From the NCBI RefSeq assembly GCF_003337435.1, contig NZ_QPJS01000001.1:760513-824512 (forward strand): a stretch of DNA of 64,000 nucleotides. Direction: 5' to 3'. Both the position numbers and the translations under genes were made by a program. Shown here in pieces: positions 1 through 8,548 of the stretch (position 1 is its first letter; every line of letters begins with the position of its first letter). The stretch is from Schleiferia thermophila (GTDB lineage Bacteria > Bacteroidota > Bacteroidia > Flavobacteriales > Schleiferiaceae). Under the pieces are notes generated by a model. The model did no database searches, was not told where the DNA came from, and saw nothing but the letters and a program-made list of their open reading frames with translations.

Positions 1-1
1 T

Positions 2-592
2 TGCAAGCTATTGTTGCAACCGGTAAACTTGCTCATTCTCGATGAGCCTACCAATCACCTTGATATTGCCAGTAAAAATGTTTTGAAGCAAGCTCTGCTT
101 GATTTTGAAGGCACACTGATATTGGTAAGCCACGACCGCGACTTTTTGCAGGGATTGGCGAATACTGTCTTCGAATTTCAGGGAGGTCAAGTCAAAGAAT
201 GGCTTGGTGATATAGAAAGTTTCTTACAGGAGAAGCAAAAAGAAACTTTTAGAGACTACGAATCAACGTCAAAGACGGATACGGCGCATTTGGCCAACAC
301 TCATTCCAGGACATCCGATAAGAATACCGTTAAGCTGCAGAGAGAGCTCAAAAAGGTTAGTCAACAGATAGCTGCGTTGGAAGAAAATATTCAACAAACC
401 GAAATTGAAATCAGCAATTTGGAGACCCAAATGTCCGTTCCGGAATTCTTTACATCCGAAAGTGGTCACTGTTTGGTGAAAGCTTACGAAGACAACAAGG
501 CCAGACTTGAAACCTTGATGAGCGAATGGGAGCAACTTACCGGGAAGTACGAGCTTCTGAGCCGGAAGCTTAAAAAAGAAGAGGCCGTATGA
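2..592 (+). CDS. ABC-F family ATPase, C-terminal part (cut by window edge)
   Basis: Only the last 196 or so residues are in the window; the frame is open to the left edge, so a TTG at 11 is not a start. Visible are the Walker B/D-loop motif LLILDEPTNHLD and the H-loop region LVSHDRDFL of the second nucleotide-binding domain. These are followed by a charged C-terminal segment (about residues 105-193) rich in Glu, Lys and Gln that should form the coiled-coil arm seen in many ABC-F proteins. Lack of membrane segments and the EPTNHLD signature place it in ABC-F: soluble tandem ATPases acting at the ribosomal E site in translation or antibiotic protection. The exact subfamily (Uup, EttA or other) cannot be decided without the N-terminal half; the long C-terminal arm favours Uup-like. 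The 3' end of the gene overlaps a terminator hairpin of the facing mdh gene. Confidence 0.9.
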   Translation, partial: CKLLLQPVNLLILDEPTNHLDIASKNVLKQALLDFEGTLILVSHDRDFLQGLANTVFEFQGGQVKEWLGDIESFLQEKQKETFRDYESTSKTDTAHLANTHSRTSDKNTVKLQRELKKVSQQIAALEENIQQTEIEISNLETQMSVPEFFTSESGHCLVKAYEDNKARLETLMSEWEQLTGKYELLSRKLKKEEAV

Positions 593-606
593 TGCCATAC
601 GACCTC
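570..606 (-). terminator. Rho-independent terminator of mdh, inside the end of the ABC-F gene
   Basis: Arms GAGGCCGTAT (581-590) and ATACGACCTC (597-606) pair with one wobble or mismatch around a 6-nt loop. Read leftwards, the hairpin is followed by a T-rich tract (TTCTTTTTTAA) at 580-570. That matches an intrinsic terminator for leftward mdh, whose stop is at 633. On the plus strand no T tract follows. The left arm includes the last codons of the facing ABC-F gene. Confidence 0.65.
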
Positions 607-632
607 TTGAGAATATATCCCGAAGATGTGAA

Positions 633-1562
633 TTAATTCATATTGTCGAGCACGTCCATCATTTCTTTTACGGCAGCAGCACTGGCATAAAGTAGTTCTT
701 TTTCCTGTTCGTTTAGTTTGAGTTCTACAATTTTCTCTATTCCGTTTTTACCTAGTACAACAGGCACTCCTACATAAATATCCTTCAGTCCGTATTCGCC
801 TTGCAGCCAGCTACAAACCGGGAAGACCCTTCTCTGATTTCTCACCACAGCTTCTACCATTTGAGCAGCTGCTGCACCCGGAGCATACCAGGCCGAAGTA
901 CCCAGCAATTTTACAATTTCACCACCTCCGAATTTGGTTCTTTCGATGATGGCGTTGAGTCTGTCTTCATCGATGAGTTCAGTCACAGGAATACCGCCTA
1001 CGGTGGTATACCTGGGCAGAGGTACCATAGTGTCTCCGTGGCCTCCCATCAGCACAGCCTGAATGTCTTTTGGCGAAACATTTAATTCCGTAGCAAGAAA
1101 CGCTTTGTAACGGGCAGTATCCAGAATGCCTGCCATGCCAAAGACCTTTCTGCTGTCCAGACCAGAGGTTTTATAAGCACAGTAGGTCATTACATCGAGA
1201 GGATTGGATACTACTATGATGATGGCATCGGGAGAATGTTTGATGATATTTTCGGTTACAGATTTTACGATACCGGCATTGGTGGCAATCAGGTCATCGC
1301 GGCTCATTCCGGGCTTACGAGGAAGTCCGGAAGTGATCACGACCACATCGCTATCTTTGGTAGCGGTGTAGTCGTTGGTCACACCTGTAATTCGGCTATC
1401 GTACATGTTGATAGGGGCAGTTTGCCACATATCGAGTGCTTTGCCCTCGGCGAAACCTTCTTTAATGTCAAGCAAGACAATTTCTTCAGCCAATTCTTTT
1501 TCTGCACAAACGTTAGCGCAGGTAGCACCGACATTTCCAGCGCCTATTACGGTTATTTTCAT
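633..1562 (-). CDS. mdh: Malate dehydrogenase
   Basis: NAD-dependent oxidation of malate to oxaloacetate in the TCA cycle, cytoplasmic. The 309-residue protein has the family's usual length. The N-terminal Rossmann motif GAGNVG is at residues 7-12, with Asp32 ending the second strand as expected for NAD specificity. The substrate loop GLPRKPGMSR (79-88) carries Arg82 and Arg88; Arg in this position is the malate rather than lactate signature. Asn120, Asp148, Arg151 and catalytic His175 (GGHGDTMVPL) are present. This is the LDH-like MDH type found in Bacteroidota and Chlorobi. It is transcribed alone, leftward, with its own promoter element upstream and a hairpin terminator downstream. sdhCAB and fumC, the adjoining TCA steps, lie elsewhere in the window. 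Confidence 0.97.
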   Translation of the reverse strand: MKITVIGAGNVGATCANVCAEKELAEEIVLLDIKEGFAEGKALDMWQTAPINMYDSRITGVTNDYTATKDSDVVVITSGLPRKPGMSRDDLIATNAGIVKSVTENIIKHSPDAIIIVVSNPLDVMTYCAYKTSGLDSRKVFGMAGILDTARYKAFLATELNVSPKDIQAVLMGGHGDTMVPLPRYTTVGGIPVTELIDEDRLNAIIERTKFGGGEIVKLLGTSAWYAPGAAAAQMVEAVVRNQRRVFPVCSWLQGEYGLKDIYVGVPVVLGKNGIEKIVELKLNEQEKELLYASAAAVKEMMDVLDNMN

Positions 1563-1588
1563 TTGATTTGAGTTTAATTATTTGCGTT

Positions 1589-1596
1589 CAAATGTA
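1589..1596 (-). promoter_or_regulatory. Putative -7 promoter element of mdh
   Basis: TACATTTG on the minus strand matches the Bacteroidota -7 consensus TAnnTTTG and lies 27 bp before the mdh start codon. No good TTTG element is seen 18-21 bp further upstream, so this is a partial match only. Confidence 0.4.
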
Positions 1597-1663
1597 AAGG
1601 AGAGGTCAAAGTTTGATATTGACTTTTGCCATATTTAACAGTTTTTAGAGCATCGGCATGGCA

Positions 1664-2944
1664 TTAAGCGTTCCAAAGGGACTGATAAGCTCCATGAGGG
1701 TCATAAATATCTGCTTGTTTCTTTATGTTAAATACCCGGTTACGGGGGTCATTTCCTACACCTGCTAAATAAGTCCAATTGCCATAATTGCTGCATGGAT
1801 CGTAATCAATCAGTTGGCTTTCAAACCACATTGCACCCAGGTACCAGTCCTGTTTCAGGTGGTGTACCAGAAAGCTGGCTACATTCTGTCGACCTCTGTT
1901 GCTCATAAAGCCGGTGTGGAGTAGTTCTTTCATGTTGGCGTTGACAAAGGGTTCACACGTTTGTCCGAGTCTCCACTCTTCAAATTTAGGTGTGACTTTT
2001 GGCCTGTCTTCTGTGCCTATTTTAAAAAACCGATGACCTGATTTAAGTGCGGTAAAATGAAAGAAATCCCTCCACAAAAGCTCGAAAAAGAGCCAATAGG
2101 TCGACTCATTGGCTTCATTGTGGTTTTCGTATGTTTTCAATTGTTTAAAGACTGTACGGGGGCTGACGCATCCCGCTGCCAGATAAGCTGAGAGTTTTGA
2201 GGAATAATCCTGACCGATCAAACCGTTTCGCGTTTCCTTATAACGCAATATTGAATGTGTTTTAAAAAAGTAATGGTCTATCCGATGTGTCGCTTGTATC
2301 TCGCCACCTTTTAGTTTAAAAGCAGACCGTGGGTCGTCGGAGAGGGGCGAAAATCCAAAATCTTCCATTCTTGGAGTAGGACATGCCAGATTTAAAAACT
2401 CTTCAGGAGTTTTGACGGATTCAGGCGAGGGGAGAGGTTCCTGTATCCGCAAAGATTTTTCTGTTTTTTTTCTGAAATCTGTAAAAACATGAGGAACTTT
2501 TTCTGGAGGAAAGGGTAAATCAGATGGGTGAATTAGTGTGTGCTCGAAAAAGCGTTTCATCGGAATACCAAGTGCTTGCACGCCTTTTTCTATATCCAGC
2601 TCTTCTGGTGTAGGGTATGTAGGCAGGTAGATGCAGGAGATGGGAAATTTCTGGTGAATTTTCATGATTTCGGCCGCGGTAATTCCTCGGGTGATGTATA
2701 GATCACTGCCGAGCTTTTGTAAGCTAAGTCTGAGCTCTTCCAGGGACTCTAGCAAAAACCGCGTTCGGAAAGCTCCTGTTTTAGGCCAACCGGTATAAAG
2801 GGGTGTGTGGAAGTGATCGTCAAAACAATAAAAAGGAATGACGAGTTGGGCTTCTTTACATGCCGTGTACAGGGCCTTAAAATCGGTTGCTCTCAAACTA
2901 TTGCGAAACCAAACCAGAGCTGTAGTTTCAGAAGGCTTATTCAT
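1664..2944 (-). CDS. DASH-family cryptochrome / photolyase-like flavoprotein
   Basis: Photolyase-superfamily protein with an N-terminal Rossmann antenna domain ([11 protein letters not shown] near the start) and a C-terminal FAD domain. Cry-DASH proteins bind FAD and usually a folate antenna and repair CPDs in single-stranded DNA, or act as light sensors. The block [15 protein letters not shown] followed by [22 protein letters not shown] is characteristic of the DASH branch; class I CPD photolyases have SNVGGWQWAAGSGND there, as the second family member at 35.2-36.5 kb does. I start at the ATG at 2944 (426 residues). An upstream in-frame ATG at 3001 would add 19 residues that are only the shadow of the overlapping DUF2256 gene. 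Start and upstream stop overlap, so the two are probably translationally coupled. Confidence 0.93.
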   Translation of the reverse strand: MNKPSETTALVWFRNSLRATDFKALYTACKEAQLVIPFYCFDDHFHTPLYTGWPKTGAFRTRFLLESLEELRLSLQKLGSDLYITRGITAAEIMKIHQKFPISCIYLPTYPTPEELDIEKGVQALGIPMKRFFEHTLIHPSDLPFPPEKVPHVFTDFRKKTEKSLRIQEPLPSPESVKTPEEFLNLACPTPRMEDFGFSPLSDDPRSAFKLKGGEIQATHRIDHYFFKTHSILRYKETRNGLIGQDYSSKLSAYLAAGCVSPRTVFKQLKTYENHNEANESTYWLFFELLWRDFFHFTALKSGHRFFKIGTEDRPKVTPKFEEWRLGQTCEPFVNANMKELLHTGFMSNRGRQNVASFLVHHLKQDWYLGAMWFESQLIDYDPCSNYGNWTYLAGVGNDPRNRVFNIKKQADIYDPHGAYQSLWNA

Positions 2945-3089
2945 GCTGCGATGCGATTTTTCGGTATTTGCGGCAGCGATCGCTGCAATACCGGACTTCA
3001 TCCCAGACCTTTTCCCACTTTTTCCGCCAGGTGAAAGGTCTTTGGCATACCGGGCAAATTTTTGTTGGTAATCCGTGTTTTTTTATCAT
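2937..3089 (-). CDS. DUF2256 small zinc-ribbon protein
   Basis: A 50-residue ORF directly upstream of the DASH cryptochrome. It begins [19 protein letters not shown] and contains CPVC (12-15), a Trp/Lys-rich linker ([13 protein letters not shown]) and CSDRC (35-39). Two Cys pairs, CxxC and CxxxC, with the WRKKWEKVW and RYCSDRCR segments match the DUF2256 family of short predicted zinc-binding proteins; the molecular function is unknown. The stop TAA (2939-2937) overlaps the cryptochrome start ATG (2944-2942) region by 8 bases, which implies coupled translation. From memory, DUF2256 genes often sit beside cryptochrome/photolyase genes, so a role with the flavoprotein is a fair inference but unproven. 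Confidence 0.88.
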   Translation of the reverse strand: MIKKHGLPTKICPVCQRPFTWRKKWEKVWDEVRYCSDRCRKYRKIASQHE

Positions 3090-3247
3090 ATCTTGTATGA
3101 ATACGCGCAAGCGTGTAAATGGTTTTTCGTTGAAAAAATTACTGTGAAAGGCAATGATGTAGGTACACTTAACTCAGGAGTGGATTTAGCATCCAGTTGC
3201 AGTGTAATATGCTGACAATAAAGGCTACCTGGTATTCAAAAGATTTG

Positions 3248-3280
3248 ATTGTCGCGTAGTGTGCTTTTGCTGTAAGTTTG
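3248..3280 (+). promoter_or_regulatory. Putative promoter of the ACMSD gene
   Basis: ATTG at 3248-3251 and TAAGTTTG at 3273-3280 are 21 bp apart, fitting the Bacteroidota -33/-7 pattern with an exact TAnnTTTG box. The start codon at 3312 is 31 bp downstream. The rest of the 222-bp gap between the divergent DUF2256 and ACMSD genes shows no ORF or strong hairpin. Confidence 0.5.
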
Positions 3281-3311
3281 ACCCATAGGTAATTTTCAAT
3301 TCAGACTCCTG

Positions 3312-4349
3312 ATGTGTGCCCATCGTGAACATACGTTTACTGTTGACATTCATACGCATATTTTACCTGAGCATATACCGGATTTTAAGCGAAAGTTTGG
3401 TTATGGAGGTTTTATATATCTGGAACATCATGCCCCATGCAGGGCCCGTATGCTACAAGACGGCAAATTTTTTCGCGAAATAGAAGACAATTGCTGGGAT
3501 CCAGAAAAACGACTTAAGGAATGCAAGCAGCATTATGTTGACGTTCAGGTGCTGAGCACCGTGCCTGTAATGTTTAGCTACTGGGCCAAGCCAAAGCATA
3601 CCTTGTATATCTCGCAATTTCTGAACGATCACATTGCCCAGGTGGTTCAGCGATATCCCATGCGTTTTATTGGCCTGGGAACTGTGCCAATGCAGGATAC
3701 GGATCTGGCCATCAAGGAGCTGGAAAGGTGTAAATCCATCGGACTGGCTGGGGTTGAAATTGGCACCCACGTCAATGATTTGAATCTGGATGCCCCGCAG
3801 TTATTTCCATTTTTTGAGGCATGCCAACAGTTGGATATGGCCGTATTCATTCATCCCTGGGATATGATGGGCAAAGAGCGTATGCCCAAGTATTGGCTTC
3901 CATGGCTGGTCGGCATGCCTGCTGAAAGTGCTTTGGCGATCTGTTCCTTGATATTTGGCGGAGTCTTTGAGCGGCTGCCTGACCTTAGAGTAGCAATAGC
4001 TCACGGTGGGGGCTCATTTGCTGCTACTTTTGGAAGGATAGCTCACGGTTTTGATGTCAGGCCGGATCTTTGTGCCATTGACAATCCATATCATCCAAGC
4101 CGGTATTTAGGTCGGTTTTGGGTTGATAGTTTGGTGCATGATATCAATATGTTGGACTTTATCATCCGTATGTTTGGTGCTGAACGGGTAGCTTTAGGTA
4201 CGGACTATCCTTTTCCGCTGGGAGAGTTGGAGCCTGGAGAGCTGATCCATCAATATACAGATGATCCCCAACTCAAAAATCTTCTCCTTCATGGCTCCGC
4301 TCTTCAATGGCTTAAGAGGGATTTAGCTTTTTTTGTTCAGAATTTATGA
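3312..4349 (+). CDS. 2-amino-3-carboxymuconate-6-semialdehyde decarboxylase (ACMSD)
   Basis: Amidohydrolase-fold, zinc-dependent decarboxylase that removes CO2 from ACMS, diverting tryptophan/3-hydroxyanthranilate catabolism away from NAD synthesis. The 345-residue protein keeps the expected metal and catalytic residues: DIHTH (His14, His16), FIHPWD (His181), AHGGG (His231) and GTDYPFP (Asp298). Long stretches such as KYWLPWLVGMPAE and GTDYPFPLGELEPG are close to those I recall of animal ACMSD, which makes the assignment specific rather than just amidohydrolase. No other kynurenine-pathway gene is nearby; the neighbours are a cryptochrome and a biotin carrier. It may also serve 2-nitrobenzoate or related aromatic degradation as in Pseudomonas. 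Its 3' end overlaps the convergent carrier gene by 6 bp. Confidence 0.93.
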   Translation: MCAHREHTFTVDIHTHILPEHIPDFKRKFGYGGFIYLEHHAPCRARMLQDGKFFREIEDNCWDPEKRLKECKQHYVDVQVLSTVPVMFSYWAKPKHTLYISQFLNDHIAQVVQRYPMRFIGLGTVPMQDTDLAIKELERCKSIGLAGVEIGTHVNDLNLDAPQLFPFFEACQQLDMAVFIHPWDMMGKERMPKYWLPWLVGMPAESALAICSLIFGGVFERLPDLRVAIAHGGGSFAATFGRIAHGFDVRPDLCAIDNPYHPSRYLGRFWVDSLVHDINMLDFIIRMFGAERVALGTDYPFPLGELEPGELIHQYTDDPQLKNLLLHGSALQWLKRDLAFFVQNL

Positions 4350-4847
4350 AAACCGAATCAATATCTCATTCTTTTCCACAGCTCTTCCCTGACTTACCAG
4401 TATGGAACTTACCACACCTGGAGCGCTCGCTTTTATAACATTTTCCATTTTCATAGCCTCAATGGCAAGAAGAGGAGTGCCTTTTTCCACTTCTTGCCCC
4501 TCTTGTACCAGTATTCTGGTTACCAATCCCGGCATTGGAGCTTTCAACTCGGTAGCTTTTTGCTGTGTTGAACCAGCAACTCCCAACTGTCTTAGAAGCA
4601 ATTCCTTATCACTTGTAATTTCGAGCGCTACTTTATGACCATTGACTACCAGGGCCGTCTCACCACTCTCAGGTATTTCAGAAGATTTGAGCACTCTGAA
4701 CCTCTTCCCGCTGTAAAAGACAACGTACTCGTTTTCATTTATTTTATGGACATCAATTTCATAAGGTTGTCCATCGATCTCTCCTTTTAACCGATTGTTT
4801 TTTCCGGGATTTACCTGAAACACCTTGTTTCCGTACTTTATTTGCAT
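4344..4847 (-). CDS. Biotin carboxyl carrier-type protein (biotin/lipoyl attachment domain)
   Basis: A 167-residue protein whose C-terminal 70 residues form a biotinyl domain with the attachment motif EAMKM at 130-134 (Lys133 predicted to carry biotin). The preceding APMPGLV and following ENVIKASAPGVV are typical of acyl-CoA carboxylase carrier domains. The N-terminal 90 residues are small beta-rich sequence of the kind found in carriers of propionyl- or methylcrotonyl-CoA carboxylases. It would shuttle carboxybiotin between a biotin carboxylase and a carboxyltransferase encoded elsewhere; neither is in this window. It is convergent with ACMSD and divergent from the secreted protein that starts at 4874. 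It is not the AccB of acetyl-CoA carboxylase with certainty, so no symbol is given. Confidence 0.9.
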   Translation of the reverse strand: MQIKYGNKVFQVNPGKNNRLKGEIDGQPYEIDVHKINENEYVVFYSGKRFRVLKSSEIPESGETALVVNGHKVALEITSDKELLLRQLGVAGSTQQKATELKAPMPGLVTRILVQEGQEVEKGTPLLAIEAMKMENVIKASAPGVVSSILVSQGRAVEKNEILIRFS

Positions 4848-4873
4848 GCTGTCAGTTTACCTGGTCAAAAATA

Positions 4874-7114
4874 ATGGAATTTACAATCAGCCACTTTCGT
4901 TTCACAATTTTCTTATTCTCATTTTCTGTCTTATCTCTTTGTGACCCTGCAATGGCACAGAGCATCAACCATCAGAATGTTGAAATAAATTTTAACTTCA
5001 GCTTTTCGGAAAAGAAACTTGCGATCCTATATCAAATAGACCCTCCTGACAATAAATCAATTTTCGAATACGACTTTGGCGCTCATTCTATTGAAGATTT
5101 TTCCAAAATTGTGTTAAGACCAAGAGGTACTTACCCTTTTCAATTCGATGGGAGAAGACTTTCATTTGAACACAATGGAAATCCCTATCAGAAGTATGAA
5201 TTCAAAATTTATTATGCATTTGATAGATTAGCAGAACAAGGAGTTTTTAAAACAACAGAGGACGTCAGTCAGTTTACTCTGAATTCGGATGTGATCAGTC
5301 AATTTGTCCCCATGGCTATCTCATACAATGCAAGGTATTCTGTATCTGTTTGTGCAGATGAATCTTTTCAGAGTTCCTTAAAAAATTACGTAACTTTTAC
5401 AGACCGGAAGACCGGTCAATCTTGCCTTTTTGCTACCAATGTAGCGATTGATGCATTAACAAAACTAACCATTGCCTTTGGTCGGCAGGATCTTATAGCT
5501 TCCAATCCTTTCAAGGCCATCGCCAATACCGAGGGAGCTTCTGGCACACTGGATAAGGATCAAAAATCCCGCACCACCGTGCATACCAGGCCTTCAGAGG
5601 ACGCCATGGAACATGCAGCCAGAAAATCTCACATTAGGTTGATCAAGGAAAATTTTTGTGCCCGGATTTTGCCCGAAAACATTACTGAAAAATGCGGTAC
5701 GGATTCAAATATTTTTTTTCCAGGATTTTTCATACCTTATGACAGTAAAATTTTCCTTTTTTCAAAACCATCTGAAAGTCAGATATTTTGCCTGAATAAT
5801 GCATTTGAAAAATGTAGTCATCAACCTTTTGCTTCTGATATATTGAGTGCTTTTTATTTTGTAAGAGATGCACTTGAAAATGCGGATGATCTGAATTCCT
5901 TTTTGGTCATAAAAAGTGCAGTAGAATCTAATATTAATTCGGGTAGCAGAAACTGGGTCAGGATATATTACATTGGAGTTTTTTACAATATCTTTTACCA
6001 TTTCGGAAAGCAAATTTTATTCAATGTATTCAATGAGTTTTTGGCACAATATCCAAAAACGGATATTGAAGACATCCTGGCAAACAGGAAACTGACTGCA
6101 AGGTTGGATTTCAACAGAATACCCCCATCAATGACATTCAGTCCTTTGACATACAGTATCAGCAGTGTGAATACTGTATCCAACAAATACAATATTGCAA
6201 TTTCGGATTCTTCCCAAGTAATTAGGCCCGGAACGTTGATGAAGTGGATTTTGTACCTGTCCGACCGCACTGTAGATACCCTCTATACGACCAAAGACCA
6301 AAATCCTTTTCAGGAGTTCACGTTTCAGACCGATCCGGATATCCTATTTGTTTACCCGAAATGGGAAGAGCACATTATCTGGCCAACTACAGAGAGAAGA
6401 CCTGATTTTCATGCACTCAATGAACTGAACCGCGGCAATTCAACCTTTAACCGATACAGAGCCTATCGCACGATGGCCGGGACAGGCAATCCAAATCTTC
6501 TGGCTACGGCCATATCCCTAGCATTGGACGAAAACGCCGGATTTATCCGCAATTTTGCTTTTGAACGTTTAGGAGAAGTGCCGGATTATCAGGTTTTAAA
6601 AGTCAGAGACGGGCTTTTTAAAAGCATTAGTACTACAGACGGATTCTGGCGGCCTACAGTTTATCAGAATGCTGAGCGGCTTGGTTTGTCCGTCCGAAGG
6701 CCGGCCCTAGGCAACCAAAAGGGGATTGATTTGTATGCCGATCTGAGGGTGCTAAAACAGTTTGAAGGCGAAAGGGCCATGGATATGGCCTTGGAAAGTT
6801 TTGTGGAAGGAAATACCGACGAGGGTCTTTTGTGGTTTCTTGCTGAAAACGGAAGTTTGGAAGTGGTACGTCTTCTGTTGACTTTTGAAGCGGGCACTGA
6901 TGTAAAGAATGCCATCCAAAGGATTTGCCTTGTATATCAGTCTCAATTGTTTTCTGGAAAAATCAAAATTCAGGAAGCAACACAAGCAGTGTTAAACACA
7001 GATAAAGAACTTCAATCAGCAGGCTTTACCAAGGAAGAAATTACGTACATTATAAAAAATACTCTCTTAAATCTACGCATTTTTAATGCATCTTTCACCA
7101 CCCTGTACAACTAA
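4874..7114 (+). CDS. Secreted protein with M1-peptidase-like layout but no zinc motif
   Basis: 746 residues, with an N-terminal signal peptide (hydrophobic about 10-27, likely cut after AMA). The N-terminal 210 residues are beta-rich. A central part (about 300-400) has short helices around YFVRDALENADDL and RNWVRIYYIGVFYNIFYHF. A short beta domain follows (410-520), and the C-terminal 230 residues look like helical HEAT-type repeats (RYRAYRTMAGTGNPNLLATAI onward). That order resembles M1 aminopeptidases, but I find no HExxH, no GxMEN and no downstream Glu ligand. If the resemblance is real, it is an inactive derivative used for binding or scaffolding. I do not recognise a specific family. It ends 47 bp before rseP on the same strand; a functional link is possible but not shown. 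Confidence 0.75.
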   Translation: MEFTISHFRFTIFLFSFSVLSLCDPAMAQSINHQNVEINFNFSFSEKKLAILYQIDPPDNKSIFEYDFGAHSIEDFSKIVLRPRGTYPFQFDGRRLSFEHNGNPYQKYEFKIYYAFDRLAEQGVFKTTEDVSQFTLNSDVISQFVPMAISYNARYSVSVCADESFQSSLKNYVTFTDRKTGQSCLFATNVAIDALTKLTIAFGRQDLIASNPFKAIANTEGASGTLDKDQKSRTTVHTRPSEDAMEHAARKSHIRLIKENFCARILPENITEKCGTDSNIFFPGFFIPYDSKIFLFSKPSESQIFCLNNAFEKCSHQPFASDILSAFYFVRDALENADDLNSFLVIKSAVESNINSGSRNWVRIYYIGVFYNIFYHFGKQILFNVFNEFLAQYPKTDIEDILANRKLTARLDFNRIPPSMTFSPLTYSISSVNTVSNKYNIAISDSSQVIRPGTLMKWILYLSDRTVDTLYTTKDQNPFQEFTFQTDPDILFVYPKWEEHIIWPTTERRPDFHALNELNRGNSTFNRYRAYRTMAGTGNPNLLATAISLALDENAGFIRNFAFERLGEVPDYQVLKVRDGLFKSISTTDGFWRPTVYQNAERLGLSVRRPALGNQKGIDLYADLRVLKQFEGERAMDMALESFVEGNTDEGLLWFLAENGSLEVVRLLLTFEAGTDVKNAIQRICLVYQSQLFSGKIKIQEATQAVLNTDKELQSAGFTKEEITYIIKNTLLNLRIFNASFTTLYN

Positions 7115-7161
7115 ATTTCTGTTTTTTTGCTGTTTTTTGATGTAATACCTGATATCTTTCT

Positions 7162-8478
7162 ATGGAGTTGCTAATACGAATAAGCCAATTTTTATTGAGT
7201 CTTTCCATTCTGATCATTCTGCATGAACTAGGACATTTTATTCCTGCAAAACTTTTCAAGACAAAAGTTGAGAAGTTTTATCTCTTTTTCAATCCATGGT
7301 TTTCGCTGTTTAAAAAGAAAATTGGTGAGACGGAGTATGGAATTGGTTGGCTTCCCTTGGGCGGATATGTGAAAATTGCCGGTATGGTGGATGAAAGTAT
7401 GGATACTGAGCAGTTAAAGAAACCTCCGCAGCCTTATGAGTTTCGCTCAAAACCCGCCTGGCAGCGACTGATTATTATGATTGGAGGGGTAACTGTAAAC
7501 GTCTTGTTGGCCATTGTCATATACGTGGGCATGCTGATGTACTATGGTGAAGAATATGTACCAACAGAAAATGTTAAATATGGCATCACTACAGATAGTG
7601 TGGGCTTACGTCTCGGGCTTCGAAATGGTGATAAAATACTATCTGTCAATGGCAAATATATCGAAAAATTTCATCAGATACCGCTTGAGATCTTGCTTTC
7701 CGGAGGAGGTTTAATTGAAGTAGAACGCAACGGTACCGTGGTAAAAATTCCCGTCACCGAAGAGAAAATATCTGAAATCATTCGCTCCAAAAGCACTCTG
7801 ATAGCCCCTAGAATACCGTATTACGTAGGAGGATTTGTAGATGGCAGTGAGGCAGCCAAAGCCGGATTGAAAGTCGGCGATAAACTGGTAGGCATCAATG
7901 ATCTGCAAATTCAGTTTTTTGACGAATACCTGGAAGAAATCCCTAAACACAAGGGAGATACCATTCTGATGCGCGTCAATCGCGAGGGTCGTATCCTTTC
8001 CATTCCCATATATGTGCCTGAAACAGGCAAAATCGGCGTCTATGCCGAAAATCCTGCAAACTTATTTGATACCAAAGTAATCAAATACGGATTTTTTGAA
8101 AGCATTGGAGGCGCTTTAAGCAAGGCAGCCAACATGCTCACCGATTACATCAGACAGTTTAAAATCATTTTCAACCCCAAAACAGAAGCTTACAAAGAAG
8201 TTGGCGGATTTATTATGATTGCCAAACAATTTGATACGCAGTGGAATTGGGAAAGATTCTGGTCGTTTACCGCTTTTCTTTCCATTATGCTGGCGTTTTT
8301 AAACATTCTGCCAATTCCTGCATTGGACGGAGGCCATGTTCTCTTTTTACTTTGGGAAATAATCACCGGGCGTCCGGCCTCCCAAAAAGTGCTGGAGGCA
8401 GCTCAACTGGTGGGGTTTTTCATCCTATTGGCTCTCTTGGTTCTGGCTAACTCAAATGATATCATCAAACTTTTTTAG
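7162..8478 (+). CDS. rseP: RseP-type site-2 intramembrane metalloprotease
   Basis: Zinc protease of family M50 that cleaves transmembrane anti-sigma factors or leftover signal peptides inside the inner membrane. At 438 residues it has the usual length. The first transmembrane segment holds the zinc motif HELGH (His21, Glu22, His25), and the last part has the third-ligand motif PALDGGH (Asp389). Two PDZ-like regions lie between (about 125-200 and 210-285; EAAKAGLKVGDKLVGIND is a clear PDZ core). Four membrane segments are evident. It follows the secreted M1-like gene and precedes a Crp/Fnr regulator. No dxr or cdsA neighbour is present, unlike in Proteobacteria. Confidence 0.95.
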   Translation: MELLIRISQFLLSLSILIILHELGHFIPAKLFKTKVEKFYLFFNPWFSLFKKKIGETEYGIGWLPLGGYVKIAGMVDESMDTEQLKKPPQPYEFRSKPAWQRLIIMIGGVTVNVLLAIVIYVGMLMYYGEEYVPTENVKYGITTDSVGLRLGLRNGDKILSVNGKYIEKFHQIPLEILLSGGGLIEVERNGTVVKIPVTEEKISEIIRSKSTLIAPRIPYYVGGFVDGSEAAKAGLKVGDKLVGINDLQIQFFDEYLEEIPKHKGDTILMRVNREGRILSIPIYVPETGKIGVYAENPANLFDTKVIKYGFFESIGGALSKAANMLTDYIRQFKIIFNPKTEAYKEVGGFIMIAKQFDTQWNWERFWSFTAFLSIMLAFLNILPIPALDGGHVLFLLWEIITGRPASQKVLEAAQLVGFFILLALLVLANSNDIIKLF

Positions 8479-8548
8479 AGTTTTCAAAAGGGTATCTTTC
8501 TGTTTGATTACCAAATATCAGTTTTCAATTTGATTTTAATCATTGGCA

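Noticed and set aside
3000-3071. Upstream extension of the DASH cryptochrome (ATG at 3001)
   Set aside because: The added 19 residues are read from the DUF2256 gene in another frame and show no similarity to photolyases.
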